Positions 13,870 to 24,779 of a stretch of DNA of 64,000 bases are shown one piece after another. Each line of letters starts with the position of its first letter. Position 1 is the first letter of the stretch. Source of the stretch: Quercus robur (lineage: Eukaryota; Streptophyta; Magnoliopsida; Fagales; Fagaceae); contig NC_065537.1 in assembly GCF_932294415.1 (NCBI RefSeq), forward strand, positions 62,696,290 to 62,760,289, given 5' to 3'. The notes under the pieces were generated by a model. That model was not told the DNA's origin, did not search any database, and saw nothing but the letters and a program-made list of their open reading frames with translations. The position numbers and the translations under genes are program-made.

Positions 13870-16290
13870 AGAGGAGAGGTTCATTGAGTGTTTTACTCGG
13901 ACTGAAATTGTAATATGTGAGTGGTTTTTTTGACACTTGGCTTTGTAGTATTGGTGGGTTTTTTGTGGAAAGAGAGGTTGCTGTCATGGGAGCTGTAGTC
14001 GGTGATGCACTGGATTCCTGCTTTTGTGGATGAGTTGGAGAAAAAGTTGAATTTATTTTTTAAAATTTTTTATTTTGTTGTTAATTGTAGTCCTAGCCGC
14101 ATTAGGAATATGAAACCGAGTATAGAACCGAGTATAGAAAAAGTATAGAGATCGTAGAATAGTAGAGTTGGTACTTGGAAGTGTCCTATACACTTCTTGC
14201 GCAATTCCTCACCATGGAAAATCAATGTTTAATCTATATATGAATTGTGATGCTTCTAACTCGTTTCGTTTGAAAGGCTTCTTACTCTTTTCCAATCAAT
14301 TATCTTACTTCTTCTGTTGTCGATGTCAATGTTGATTATGGGGCTATTGAGAGAGAGAGAGGAAAAAAAGAATGATGATTATTATGGGACGTTTGTGTTT
14401 AATTGGAAAAAAAATATTAGGGAGTGACTTAAAAACATTGATCCTAGACATATGTTCATTCTTGTCTTCTTTAACATTAATATGATTTCATTGTGAGTTT
14501 TTATAAGAATTTAAGATTCTAATAATCTATATATACAACATAAATTTAAGATTTTTTTTTTTTAAATATTGAAATATATGACATTGAATTAAATCAAATA
14601 CCTTTAACAATTAAATTGTTTCTACTTTTATCATAAAATGAGAGTGAGAAAGAGATGGTGACTATGAATTGAATCAAAAGCCTCAAACAATGCAATTATT
14701 TTTCTAATTAATATTTATAGAATCCCCATGAATAGGATTTGTACATTACACCAACCAAGGTATGTGAGAATATTGGCATGGCTAGATCCAAGCTGTACAC
14801 GTGAAACAGTTGTGAGCAAAGGAAAAGGAACGCTGGTTGAAGGAGGGATCTTTAACCCGTGCCAACGACGTGACCATCTCAGAGAAGAGTGAGATTTGCA
14901 CCTGACATGGACAACCGGCACTTGCACAAAAGGGAGATAGCGACCCCCCATAGTCAAATGCTATAGAACACCCCTTATTGCTTGGGCTTATGCTGGACCA
15001 CTGTTAAAGACACATGTATCACTCTTAACATCCCTGATGTCCCTTTCCTTGACCAAGGTTTGCTCCCCATGTAGTAGTAGAGCCGCCCTCAATCCCACTA
15101 CCCTAACATTGGCGTACTTTATCTCTCCTTCAACCACTATATAATACAGTAGCTGTTTTAAGATTCAAATGGAGGAATCACGATTTGATACCTTGTCCTT
15201 ATGTACTTGGTAGCATTCCTCAGATTATAAGAGGAACATGTTGTTGAACCACTAAGGTAAGAACCAAGAGAGAAACTAAGAGAAAAGCTAAAAAGTTTGG
15301 GTGGGAAAGTGAGGTAGAGAGAAAGGTATCCTTTGGGAAGGAGCATCACCATTGTACAAGACCTTCATTTTTTTTTTACATAATAGAAAACAGAAGAGAG
15401 TAAGGACCATTCCCCTTGCTTGTTTGTGGTTTTTCATCCATTTTAAAGGGTTTTCCACGTACTTCTCATGTCTTCTTTACTTTCCATGTTACACTTTCTC
15501 TTGACACCAAAGTGTTAAAGCTTTCATTTTTAGAGTTTTTAGGCTTTTTCACTTAAATGTACTGTTAGATCTATTACTCACTCCCTTACACTACCTGATA
15601 ATCTAACTTGCATGTACAAGGTTAAACTTTATTCTTTGGTATTTACATGAGATTCCTTTTTCTTATTCTTAATCATGTTCCCGAGAGGGTTTAGTGTCAT
15701 ATTTGATGAAAGTTATATGTATGGCTTGGAGGGAGATCTTTCTTATCTTTCGAGATCCACCTTATAATTTGGAGTCAAAAAGTCAAGATAAGTGCAGAGC
15801 TAACTATAGTTCAAAGTTATTTCTCTTTGGTTAATAAGATCCAAAAAGTTTATCTATCTTAGAAGGTACAATTTTAGAATCGACATATATAAATTATTGT
15901 GCATCAAATAACATCCAAAGTGTTGGTTTAAGAAGAGGGAATGTCTAATATTTTTTCACCAAGAGAACTAGTTGAATTGTTGTGGGCGGAACGAAGAAGA
16001 AGCAATTTATTACCAAGCTATCTTATTGGGAATAATGAAAGCATCTCTAAGTACTCAAAGTTTTATATTTTAAGTGAATTTTCAATAAATTGCTCGAGTT
16101 TTAACAAAAGCCGCTCAGAGAGAGAGAAATTATACTTTATTTTATTTTATAATATAATGATATTATTATTTTTGTTTATAATTTCAATTAAGTGTATGTA
16201 CACAAAGGCTAGTTAGATAATTGAATGGAAACAAAATTAAGTTAAACATTTTTGTATATATAATTATAGTTTGCAATTTATAATTTCAAA
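13870..16290. other. Intergenic DNA, no gene recognised
   Basis: Mostly AT-rich. The part from about 14700 to 15370 is less AT-biased and on the minus strand reads like retrotransposon LTR or leader sequence, but I found no TG...CA ends or target duplication. No coding sequence is supported. Confidence 0.4.
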
Positions 16291-16296
16291 GTTTCA

Positions 16297-16442
16297 ATAT
16301 GTAATGTTTTAAAATAGGTTCTTCCATCCATATATTTGAAAATGAATTCAGATCATTTGATTTTACCCATATACATTTAAAAATTTTAGATTTATACCTA
16401 TTGTTATATGTAATGTTTTAAAATAGGTTCTTCCATTCATAT
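16297..16442. repeat. Direct repeat, period about 111 bp
   Basis: The motif ATGTAATGTTTTAAAATAGG, continuing into TTCTTCCATnCATATA, occurs at about 16299 and again at about 16410. The sequence between the copies is AT-rich and has no other sign of function. Confidence 0.5.
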
Positions 16443-16484
16443 AAGCCTGCAATTTTTATAAACACAATATTTTAGATCAAGAAT

Positions 16485-16580
16485 TTTGTAACTCAATGGC
16501 ATTGTCCAATTCTCATAATGAAAAATCACTTAGGTTCAAATCCCCTCCCCCATTTATGGTAAGAAAAAGAATATGAAAGA
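16485..16580 (+). mobile_element. Probable tRNA-derived SINE fragment
   Basis: On the plus strand TAACTCAATGGCA resembles a Pol III A box. About 40 bp downstream GGTTCAAATCCCC matches the B box almost perfectly, followed by a C-rich stretch and an A-rich tail. There is no cloverleaf, so it is not a functional tRNA. Target duplications were not found. Confidence 0.45.
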
Positions 16581-17311
16581 TAAGTTTCATTATTTTTTGA
16601 AATCAAGTTTCATTATTTATTACTCAATTCAACTAATGAAGCCTTAATCACAATTAAATAAATCAGGGTTGATCCTAGAGATCCTCATAATTGGTTGAGG
16701 TCTCCCCTATACATGATTATAACTATTTTATGTTATTTTTTCCTCATGAAAATTATATATTTTTGTTGCCTTCTTATTTAACATATGGTTTATCACTATT
16801 CACTATTTCTATAATTTTTATTTTAGACATAAGTTCTATTATTAATTATTATACTAAAAAAAATGTTACCTAGAAAAACAATGTAACATCCCAAATATTG
16901 AGTTACAATTCCAAAACTGTTTATGATAACATCACCTTAGAGTTCTTATTGACTTTTGACCATATTCATGACATGAAAAGACAAACATTTAAATTGATTT
17001 TCCCATAATTTACAAATCAAATAAAAATACTATATATTATCTAATTATATGTCAGATATCCTTCTAACTAAAAAAAGCCTAATTAGTGTTGTTAAGTTAA
17101 TTAAAGAAAATCCAAATAAAATGAGAAGTTTGATAGTTGATGCTGCGTACTGAGCCTCAACAAATAAAAATTATGTTATATAATTAATAATATGTTCAAT
17201 ATTCTTCAAAAGTGTTTCCAAGTATAAAAAAAAAAAAAAAAAATTAATTAATTAATTAATCATATGGATAGCCAAATAGCATTTTTAGTTTTGGATTCCA
17301 AATAGTAAAAA

Positions 17312-17407
17312 AGGATCTTTATTTTGGGTTTGAGTATGTTCTCCAACCACACAAAATTTAGGATCTTTATTTTGGGTTTGAGTATGTTCTCCAACCACAC
17401 AAAATTT
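17312..17407. repeat. Perfect 2 x 48 bp tandem duplication
   Basis: Unit 17312-17359 (starting AGGATCTTTATTTTGGG) is repeated without change at 17360-17407. Perfect identity in AT-rich intergenic DNA suggests a recent local duplication. Confidence 0.8.
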
Positions 17408-17856
17408 CCACATATTATATATATATATATATAGGTATGTAACTAATAGTACTTTGAACATTTTTTTTTTTTTGGATTATTTGATAATTTGGAGGAGAAT
17501 GAGGAATTTAAACCCTAAATATCTTTATTAGAAGGATAAAAGATATTAGTTGAGTTATAAGGTTTTTAATTACTTTTAACAATCTCTTCTATTATTATTT
17601 CTATTATTAAAGAAAGACGGAAAAAATGCTTAAACATTAAAAAAAAAAATTAAATAAATTACCAAACAAATAAACAAGTGTCAATAACATTCAATCAAGT
17701 TAAGAGAGGAAACTTATAAAAAAATAAAATTTTCTTAATAAAACACAAACTTAAGAAAGTAAAAGGTTGAAGTTGCCAATACAAGACTAAATTAAAATTT
17801 TTAAAAAATAGAACGAATTTTCTATGCTCTAAAAGACAATTATCTAGCCACTATTC

Positions 17857-18306
17857 TTATTTAATTAAACTAATCAAATCCTTCACTTGAACCCTCCTAT
17901 ACACCACGTCTGCTAGTCGTTCCTCTAACTTTTTCACAAACTTTTCCATCAAAGCCGTGCAATACTTAAGCTCATGCAACTCAAAACCTTCAATGCACTC
18001 GTCTGACAAAAACGGTATCGTCTTCTTCTTCTTCTTGGGTTGTCGTTGTCGTTGTTGTTGTTGTTGTTGTTCATGAAGAAAGCGATTCACCACGGAGTCC
18101 ACAGAAGGCTCACCAAAGGTGTACATCTTGTTCTTGGGAGAGAAGACAATGGCAGCAACTTGGGCACCACACAAGGTATGGAGCTCCCTAGCCTTGCTGC
18201 ACAGACCATTGCGACGCTTTGTGAAGGTGCAGTACATGGCTCCCTTGTTCTGTATTTCCTTTATCTCTATTTTGCTGCGTCCCATGCCTTTTAGTCTAAC
18301 CATCAT
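17857..18306 (-). CDS. Type I (M-alpha, AGL62-like) MADS-box protein, short and divergent
   Basis: Single exon of 149 residues. The MADS (SRF-TF) domain covers about residues 8-66: GRSKIEIKEI, TKRRNGL, LCGAQVAAIVFSP, then FGEPSVDSVVNRFL, the pattern of the AGL62 subgroup, which acts mainly in the female gametophyte and endosperm. The start at 18306 (MMVRLKG) or the next Met fits AGL62-like N-termini; a later Met at 18285 also precedes GRSK. A Gln/Arg run encoded by CAA repeats is followed by five Lys, probably a nuclear localisation signal, then a helical tail. Odd points: positions usually read as SKRR and FKKASEL are TKRR and CSKAREL, and the protein is about half the length I recall for AGL62. 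It may be a fast-evolving functional copy or an early pseudogene. Confidence 0.82.
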   Translation of the reverse strand: MMVRLKGMGRSKIEIKEIQNKGAMYCTFTKRRNGLCSKARELHTLCGAQVAAIVFSPKNKMYTFGEPSVDSVVNRFLHEQQQQQQRQRQPKKKKKTIPFLSDECIEGFELHELKYCTALMEKFVKKLEERLADVVYRRVQVKDLISLIK

Positions 18307-18446
18307 GTAAAGTTAAAGTGTAAGCAAACCCCAATAAGAGATTCTCAAAAAAAAAAAAAAAAACAAACAAGGATCTTGTTTTTGTTTTTTTGTGCCTGCA
18401 ATTTATCTCAGAAATCAGAATACAAGAAATAGAAAAGACGTGTGGC

Positions 18447-18458
18447 ATATATATATAG
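18447..18458 (-). promoter_or_regulatory. Candidate TATA box of the MADS gene
   Basis: CTATATATATAT on the minus strand lies about 140 bp upstream of the MADS start codon, a reasonable position for a core promoter with a leader of about 110 nt. It could also be just a TA microsatellite. Confidence 0.35.
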
Positions 18459-18834
18459 AGAGAAGTAATAAACATTCCGATTCGACTTAGGAATAGAAAT
18501 TAGAGTTTAGGTAGTGATAATAAACTTTGGCAGTTTATAGTGAAATACGAAACTAGGCGTGAAAGCATTGGTGCCGGTGGTGTTTTCCACGTCAGCCTTA
18601 TTATTATTTTTTTTTTTTAACTGATTTTTTTTCTAAAACCCGATAAAATAAAGCGTTCCTCTTCTCTACGCAAGCTATTATGTAGAAACGCAAACGCAAA
18701 AGCAAAAGCAAAAGCTTATTCTTCCCTCCTATTCTCATGGGTCGATTGAATCTCTCTTTTCGTACGGGTTTAGATGCAGCCTAACTGCCTAAGCCGTTCT
18801 CTCAATCACTCTCAAAACGAAGGGAGATAATTCC

Positions 18835-19005
18835 GTACCGTCCCGGCCGTACGGCCGGAATTTTTCGTGCCGGCGCTGGACCGGTACAGAAACAGACCTG
18901 ATCCGTACCGCTCTAGATACCGTAGTGGATGTTTCGGCCGTTTCAGTGGATTTCGGCGATTTCGGCCGATATATTGGTTTCGGACCGGTATAAGATTTAG
19001 AGTTA
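18835..19005. repeat. GC-rich CGGCC/GTACC repeat patch, likely MITE remnant
   Basis: This island is full of self-complementary CGGCCG, GTACGG and CCGGTA strings, quite unlike the surrounding AT-rich DNA. It has no open frame with a domain. It looks like a decayed palindromic DNA transposon, but clear termini were not found. Confidence 0.4.
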
Positions 19006-19456
19006 AAGAAAAAAAAAAAAAAAAAAAAAGACGAATTTACCAGATCTACACTTCTTCTTCGTTGCTACCAGTCGCTTTCCTTTTCTGCTCTTTGTTGTTC
19101 TTTGCTTCAATTTGAGAATAATGGCGAAAAATTTTCTTCAAATCTTGTAATTTTTTTTTTTTTTTTTTTGGCTTTGCTCGCTTGTCTACGGGCTGAAAAG
19201 AGCTCATCTCCATAAAAATGCAGTTGAAAATTGAGTGCGTTGCTACCTTCGATTTATACTTGGAATTTTCTGGAACAGCCTCTTGACTCTTGCGTTGTGG
19301 TTCTTTTATTGAAGCTTTTGAGTAGGCAGTTAGTTGTGGTTCTTTTACCAGAGAAAAGAGATAAGATCAAACACTTTTCTTTTTCTTTTTTTAAATAATA
19401 GCTGGCATCCAATAGCCTACTGTCACAATTAGAATTCCTCTCATGCATCCGCAGTG

Positions 19457-19500
19457 GGCTTGCCATATGCCAAATGTTAGGAACATTTGGCATGCAAGCC
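19457..19500. repeat. Inverted repeat (hairpin)
   Basis: The left arm 19457-19478 (GGCTTGCCATATGCCAAATG, plus TT) pairs with the right arm 19482-19500 over 19 bases, with one 3-nt bulge and a 3-nt loop. The core of the left arm recurs in part as GGCCATATGCCAAAAGGC about 20 bp downstream. Probably part of a MITE. Confidence 0.6.
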
Positions 19501-19559
19501 CAAAAAACACCAGCAACGGGAAGGCCATATGCCAAAAGGCTAAATTTTTTTTGGGATTT

Positions 19560-19599
19560 AGCTACAGTACCATCTCAAATGTAAGATGGTACTGTAGCT
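19560..19599. repeat. Perfect 16-bp inverted repeat with 8-nt loop
   Basis: AGCTACAGTACCATCT (19560-19575) and its exact reverse complement (19584-19599) flank an 8-nt spacer. It lies just upstream of the GC-rich gene fragment and tandem repeats. Confidence 0.75.
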
Positions 19600-19639
19600 G
19601 AATGGTATAAAAAATATTAATTTTTTAATAACCACAGAC

Positions 19640-20040
19640 CGTTTTAAAACCCGGTAATTTCTCTCTCCTCACTCATTTTTTCTCTTTCTTTTCTCTCTCT
19701 TCCTCTGTCCACCCTCTGTCCCGACTGCGCTAACTCGCGCCCATGCGCTTGCTTCGCCGCCACAGCTACACAAACGACGTCGTCTTCCTCCTCCTCCTTC
19801 TCTCGCTTCTCATCACACGACGCCGTCGGAGGAGGACCCGGACCCACAGGCCGAGTCTCCAATCTCATCGAAAGCGAACCGGCTTTCCGTCGCTCCAGAT
19901 CCGTCGCGATTCCCTTCCTCCGGTCCAGGTCCCGGTTCGTCGGAACTGGGTCCGACACCGAGTTCAGAGACACCACGCCCAAGGCCAAAGCGTCGTCGTT
20001 TACAGACACCAATGTGGCGCTCGGCATAGAGACCGATGTG
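19640..20040 (+). other. GC-rich gene-like fragment, family not recognised
   Basis: This is the most GC-rich part of the local region, with codon-like texture. One plus-strand frame is open through GRVSNLIESEPAFRRSRS and SFTDTNVALGIETDVDLF and runs on into the tandem repeat, but it has no ATG. A neighbouring frame reads Pro/Ser-rich. A CT-rich leader-like sequence precedes it (19655-19715). It could be the 5' end of a captured host gene inside a transposon, or a decayed exon 1. I do not recognise the protein. Confidence 0.4.
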
Positions 20041-20390
20041 GATTTGTTCCGATGGGTTGGGGGATTTGTTCCGATGGGTTTGATGGTGGGTTTGCTGGGT
20101 TTGTTTGGGCAGAGGGTGGGTGTTTGCTGGGTTTGTTTGCTGGGTTTATTTCGGTGTTTGTGAATTTTTCCGATGGGTTGGGGGATTTGTTCCGATGGGT
20201 TTGATGGTGGGTTTGCTGGGTTTGTTTGGGCAGAGGGTGGGTGTTTGCTGGGTTTATTTCGGTGTTTATGAATTTTTCCAATGGGTTGGGGGATTTGTTC
20301 CGATGGGTTTGATGGTGGGTTTGCTGGGTTTGTTTGGGCAGAGGGTGGGTGTTTGCTGGGTTTGTTTGGGCAGAGGTTATTTGGGTATTG
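20041..20390 (+). repeat. Minisatellite-like tandem repeat, nearly three copies of 108-121 bp
   Basis: GGATTTGTTCCGATGGGTTT recurs at about 20062, 20183 and 20291. The first spacing (121) exceeds the second (108) by a 13-bp GTTTGCTGGGTTT-type duplication. The period of 108 bp is a multiple of three, so one frame gives a repeating hydrophobic peptide (MGLMVGLLGLFGQRVGV). It directly follows the gene-like fragment. I know of no protein with this repeat, and translation is doubtful. Confidence 0.75.
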
Positions 20391-20399
20391 GGTTTTTGT

Positions 20400-21330
20400 T
20401 TTTATTTGGGTTTAAGGATATATTATTTTATTGTGTAAAAATATTATTTTAATGAGTAGGATAGGAAAATAAAAGTTGGGATGTTGGGTATAATGAAAAA
20501 TGGTATGGTATAAGTAATAAAGTAGCTTTTTGGAATGGTAAAATAAGATAGGATTTGAGATCCGGATGTGGAGCTTAAAGCAAAACCGCTAATTCCAAGT
20601 TTTCAACTTCGTAAATTGTTATATATATAGAGCCCGTTTGAATATAACTTATTTTGATGAAAATTGAAAACTGAAAATATTATAACAAATAAGTAAAAAA
20701 CGTAGATGATTATTTTTTGATATGGGTGCTATAGCTCAACTGAAAAATGCAGATTTTTTTTTTTTTCACTCCTCGCCCACCCTAACGCCTGTCTTCGAGA
20801 AGAGAAATCTACGCCCACCAAAGAAATCCACAGAGGAAAACAACCCAATCCAACGCTAGTGGCAGTTCCCGTCAGCGCGGTGGTCGGTGTCCACCTATCT
20901 ATCACACCCACAAAGAGGAGGAGATATTTGAAACCAAAATCAAACCCAAAAAACTCAAGGATTCAAACCTCAAATCAAAACTTAGATCAAATCTAAATAT
21001 CAAAAGATTCAAAACCCATTACAAACCCAAATATTAAAACCCAAACAAGCTCAAGATTCTTGGGACTAACCATCGATTGACTCACCTGCGAAGTCTAATC
21101 GAGTAATCAACCACCAAGCAATGGAGGTAAAGACAACAACTTGAAGATCTGACCTGAGCGGCAGCAAAAACAGAGGTGCTTGAAGATAAAAAAAAAAAAC
21201 TGAAATGGTGGTGGGTTTTGTGTTGTGGGTGGGGATGGAAATCTTAAATTTGACGTGAAAGGGGTAGAAATCTCAAGTTTTGTATATATATGGTACGTAT
21301 AAGACAGTATCCTTACCTATGATGGTTTTT
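20400..21330. other. Repeat-derived DNA, no gene recognised
   Basis: Near 20630-20700 there is a partial MITE related to the one at 33915-34283 (shared AACTTATTTTG, GAAAACTGAAAAT). From about 20760 to 21200 the sequence is richer in C and A and may be a retrotransposon leader or LTR remnant. No coding sequence is supported. Confidence 0.4.
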
Positions 21331-21334
21331 GTGG

Positions 21335-22804
21335 TGATAACAATAGGGAAAATGAGAATAAGAATTGGATTTAACTGAGGAAACCCTGACCTCTTGAGAC
21401 TTAACTCGAATTAAATTCTTTGATGCCTTATTCATTATTGTCTTACTGCTTAAATACAGCAAGTGATAACAACAAAAACGAAATACAAGGACTTCTTCCT
21501 AATATGAAGGGATACTGTGGCACAACAACCCAACATGCTAGGGACCCACCCACAATTGAAAAACAATTCAAACTAACCAACAATCCTAACGTTACAATAG
21601 AGATCTTCCCAAAGATAATAACAAACATCTAAAACAGAGGACAGTAATAACAAACACCTAAAACAGAGGACTCCAACCCACATCCAAGTAGATACACGTA
21701 TCAATTCCCTCCCCTCTTGAGAAGGTCCTTGTCCTCAAGGGTATACTGAGGAAACTGCAACTTCATGGCTGTTAAGTCTTCCCACGTGGCATCACTAGTT
21801 GGTAAGCCTTGCCAATGCACGAGTACTTCAATTCTGTTGCGACGAGTCCTTTGATCCAATACTGCCTGTGGCCTTACTAGTAACTCATCTTGGTCTCCCA
21901 TAGTAATAGGTAGCTGAGGTTGGGCAAAAACTTTGGTGCCTAACTTCTCCTTTAACAAAGACACATGGAAAACCGGATGTATACGAGAATCTGAAGGTAA
22001 TTCCAATTTGTAAGCCACCTGTCCAATACGTTGCAGGATGCGAAATGGACCATAATAGCGTGGAGCTAACTTCGCATTTCGGCGCAAAGAAACAGAGACT
22101 TGACGATATGGCTGAAGCCGTACATACACCCAAGTCCCTTCCTCATAGACCTTCTCCCTATGCTTCAAATCATATCTTTTCTTCATTTGATCTTGTGCCA
22201 TCTTGAGATTTTCCTTGAGATCCTTCAGAATCTGATCCCTCTTCATCAATTCTATTTCCACAGTAGCTACCTTTGCAGTACCTTGAACATAAGTCAGTAA
22301 TGATGGTGGCTCCCTACCATACACCACTTCAAATGGAGTCTTTTGGATAGCCGAATGCCAACTTGTATTGTAACAAAATTCTGCCCAACATATCCACCTG
22401 ACCCACTGCTTGGGTTTATCACTAGTGAAGCAACGTAAATACATTTCTAAAGTTCTATTCACCACCTCACTTTGTCCATCTGTTTGTGGATGGTAAGCTG
22501 AACTAAAATTGAATTTAGTTCCATTAAGACGGAACAACTCAGTCCAAAAGGCACTAGTAAAAGCTGGATCACGATCACAAACTATAGTTCTAGGCATACC
22601 ATGGAGCTTAAAAACATTTTCAAAAAATATTTGGGCAATACTCACTGCTGTGTAAGGATGTGTTACGGGAATAAAATGTGAGTATTTAGAAAGCCTATCT
22701 ACCACAACCAGGATAGTGGACTTACCTTGAGACATGGGTAGCCCATCCACAAAATCCATGGAGATATCTTCCCAAACTCGACTTGGAATTGGCAACGGCT
22801 GGTT
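21335..22804 (-). mobile_element. Truncated Ty3/gypsy chromovirus: integrase, chromodomain-like end, 3' LTR
   Basis: The coding part (22804-21701) starts abruptly at QPLPIPSRVWEDISMDF. It contains the integrase core with its D,D,E residues (MDFVDG; CDRDPAF; DGQSEVVNR) and a long C-terminal domain ending in a chromodomain-like VLVHWQGLP...ATWEDL, then stop. A purine-rich tract, GAGGGGAGGGAA, follows the stop. Next comes an inferred LTR from TGATACG (21703) to TTATCA (21335), about 369 bp with short inverted ends. The zinc-binding part of integrase, RT/RNase H, protease, gag and 5' LTR are missing; a stop and a poly-T tract lie just upstream of the break. The remaining frame is open, but the element cannot move by itself. 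Confidence 0.88.
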
Positions 22805-22859
22805 GATTTGATGGTGTTTTTTTTAGTGAGGTTGCATTCGAGACCCTATTGTCGTGCCT

Positions 22860-24640
22860 TTTTTTTTTTTTTTTTTTTGGTTTGTTGTTAAAATTTTTGA
22901 AATTATAAGTCTACACTTAAATGCACATTTGTTTGTCTGTTATAGTTTAATATAAATTAAGAAGTTGCCTATTATTGCATGGACATGTTTCCTTACCTTC
23001 AACTCAGATCTCATCACTCAAATTTTATGCTATTAATTAGCTATCAGAATATGATCTACCATCACACAAAGAAAAGTAAATGAATATGTCATATGATAGT
23101 TCCAATGTCACACATGACAAATACGTGTTAATGATAGACTTGACTCCCTTATATAATCAAGGTTTCATTTAATTTTGTTGCTTTTAATTTAAAGGTGTAA
23201 AAATATGTTGAAGAAGTTAATGATTGTCATTGCAATGGAATAGTTGCTTTCTCTCTATACTAATACACATACTCTTTATGTTGTTTCTATAGTAATCTAT
23301 TCTTGGTTATCTTTTCGGCATGTTATACAATCTGTTAGATTTGGGAGAGCTTCAGACTATGGCCTACACTTTAGGAGATTCACTCTTTTATCTCTCAAGG
23401 GAGTAATTGAATTCATGCTTGAGTAAAGCAAATGACGTATAAATTTTTATTGCAATGCGTGGAGACCAGAAATCAACAATGGACTAAAATTACAGAGCAT
23501 GTACTATGGTCCATAGACCATCTGTATGTCTCTCCTTTTTAATGATTTTATGTGTAAATTTTTTACAATTTTTCATACGAAATGTTTAATTACTTTCTTT
23601 ATTTTACATTGGAGCCAATAGTTGAGATTAGACAAATATTTAACATCGCAACATTTATTAGATTATTGAATACTAATCTTTATTTAATTTTTTGTTTGAT
23701 TGATATTTTCCAAGAAAATGTTAAGGCTAAAACATGTTTCATATTGAATTTTTAAAATTGGAATCTTAATTTGTAATCTAAGAGGTTACAAAAGTTATAT
23801 TTTTAAAACATTTATATTAAATAATAAGTCATACTCAATAGCTTTCCGGTGCATTACATGAGTTAGCGACTAGTTGCATGTATTCCTAAGTCTAGTTGGT
23901 AACAAAGTATAGACCAATAATAAAATTTGCACTACCCACGTTGCTTGCATCAAATACCTCAATAAAACACATATAGTAAAATTAATGTGTTTTTTTTGTC
24001 ACAATAGTTAATTTAATTGGTTTTATCCCTATGCAATCAAATTATATAAAAATAAATAATTTAAACCTATATTAATAATTAGTGACCGTGTCAAAAACCC
24101 AACTTTTATTTTTATTTTTATAATTATAATTATATAAGAAAATTCTCTATTAAAGCTTCAAAAAAAATATATATATATATATATGATTTCAGCATAGGCT
24201 AAATTTATGTATTTGTCATAGGCTAAATACAAGAGGGAACCTAATATTCTACCACGTTATAATATGAACTACTATTAAATAATAATTTTTATAAAATAAT
24301 GAAAACAAGTGCTATGATATTAAATATTGACAAAGCTTAAATATAATTTCTAGACATTGTACCTTAGATTCTACCATTAAATTCAACCATGTTGCTGTAT
24401 ATATCCATGCAACACAAAATATGTAAAATTCTCAAAAGGACAATTAAATTACCATTGCACATCCTTAGTGCGATAGTTACTTCACAAATATGAGGTTGTT
24501 TGGTACTTACTTTTAAACAATAATTTTCAGTGTTTAAACAACAATAACACTTCTGACACGTATTTCTATAACACTCAAACACATATGTCCACAACACTGA
24601 TGAAAACTAAACAACAATACTTAATTATTACTACCAAACG
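22860..24640. other. AT-rich intergenic DNA, no gene seen
   Basis: A poly-T tract at about 22859-22879 is followed by AT-rich DNA. A short frame near 23.3 kb has no domain. Nothing else is recognisable. Confidence 0.4.
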
Positions 24641-24642
24641 GC

Positions 24643-24778
24643 CACATAAGTGATTGTGAGGTGTAGAGGGCAAGAGCCAAAGTTTAAGTCTCCAGAAGAG
24701 AGCTTCACACACATATATACTTAGTTTATGCTAAAGTATAATTTCTATCATGTATTATAAAAAAAAAAAAAAAAAAAG
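24643..24778 (+). mobile_element. tRNA-derived SINE, 5'-truncated copy
   Basis: The sequence matches the SINEs at 49606-49761 and 51447-51627 in order: GCAAGAGCC, a B-box relative (AGTTTAAGTCTCC), CACACACATATATAC, AATTTCTATCATGTAT, then a poly-A tail. The A-box end is missing or decayed. The orientation is opposite to the other two copies. Confidence 0.6.
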
Positions 24779-24779
24779 T

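Noticed and set aside
16485-16580. tRNA gene
   Set aside because: A/B-box relatives are present, but no cloverleaf stems form; it fits a SINE better.
19743-20452. Long plus-strand frames treated as a complete gene
   Set aside because: The Arg/Leu-rich frame at 19743 and the repeat-encoded frame have no homology I know and no consistent start. Kept only as a fragment and a tandem repeat.
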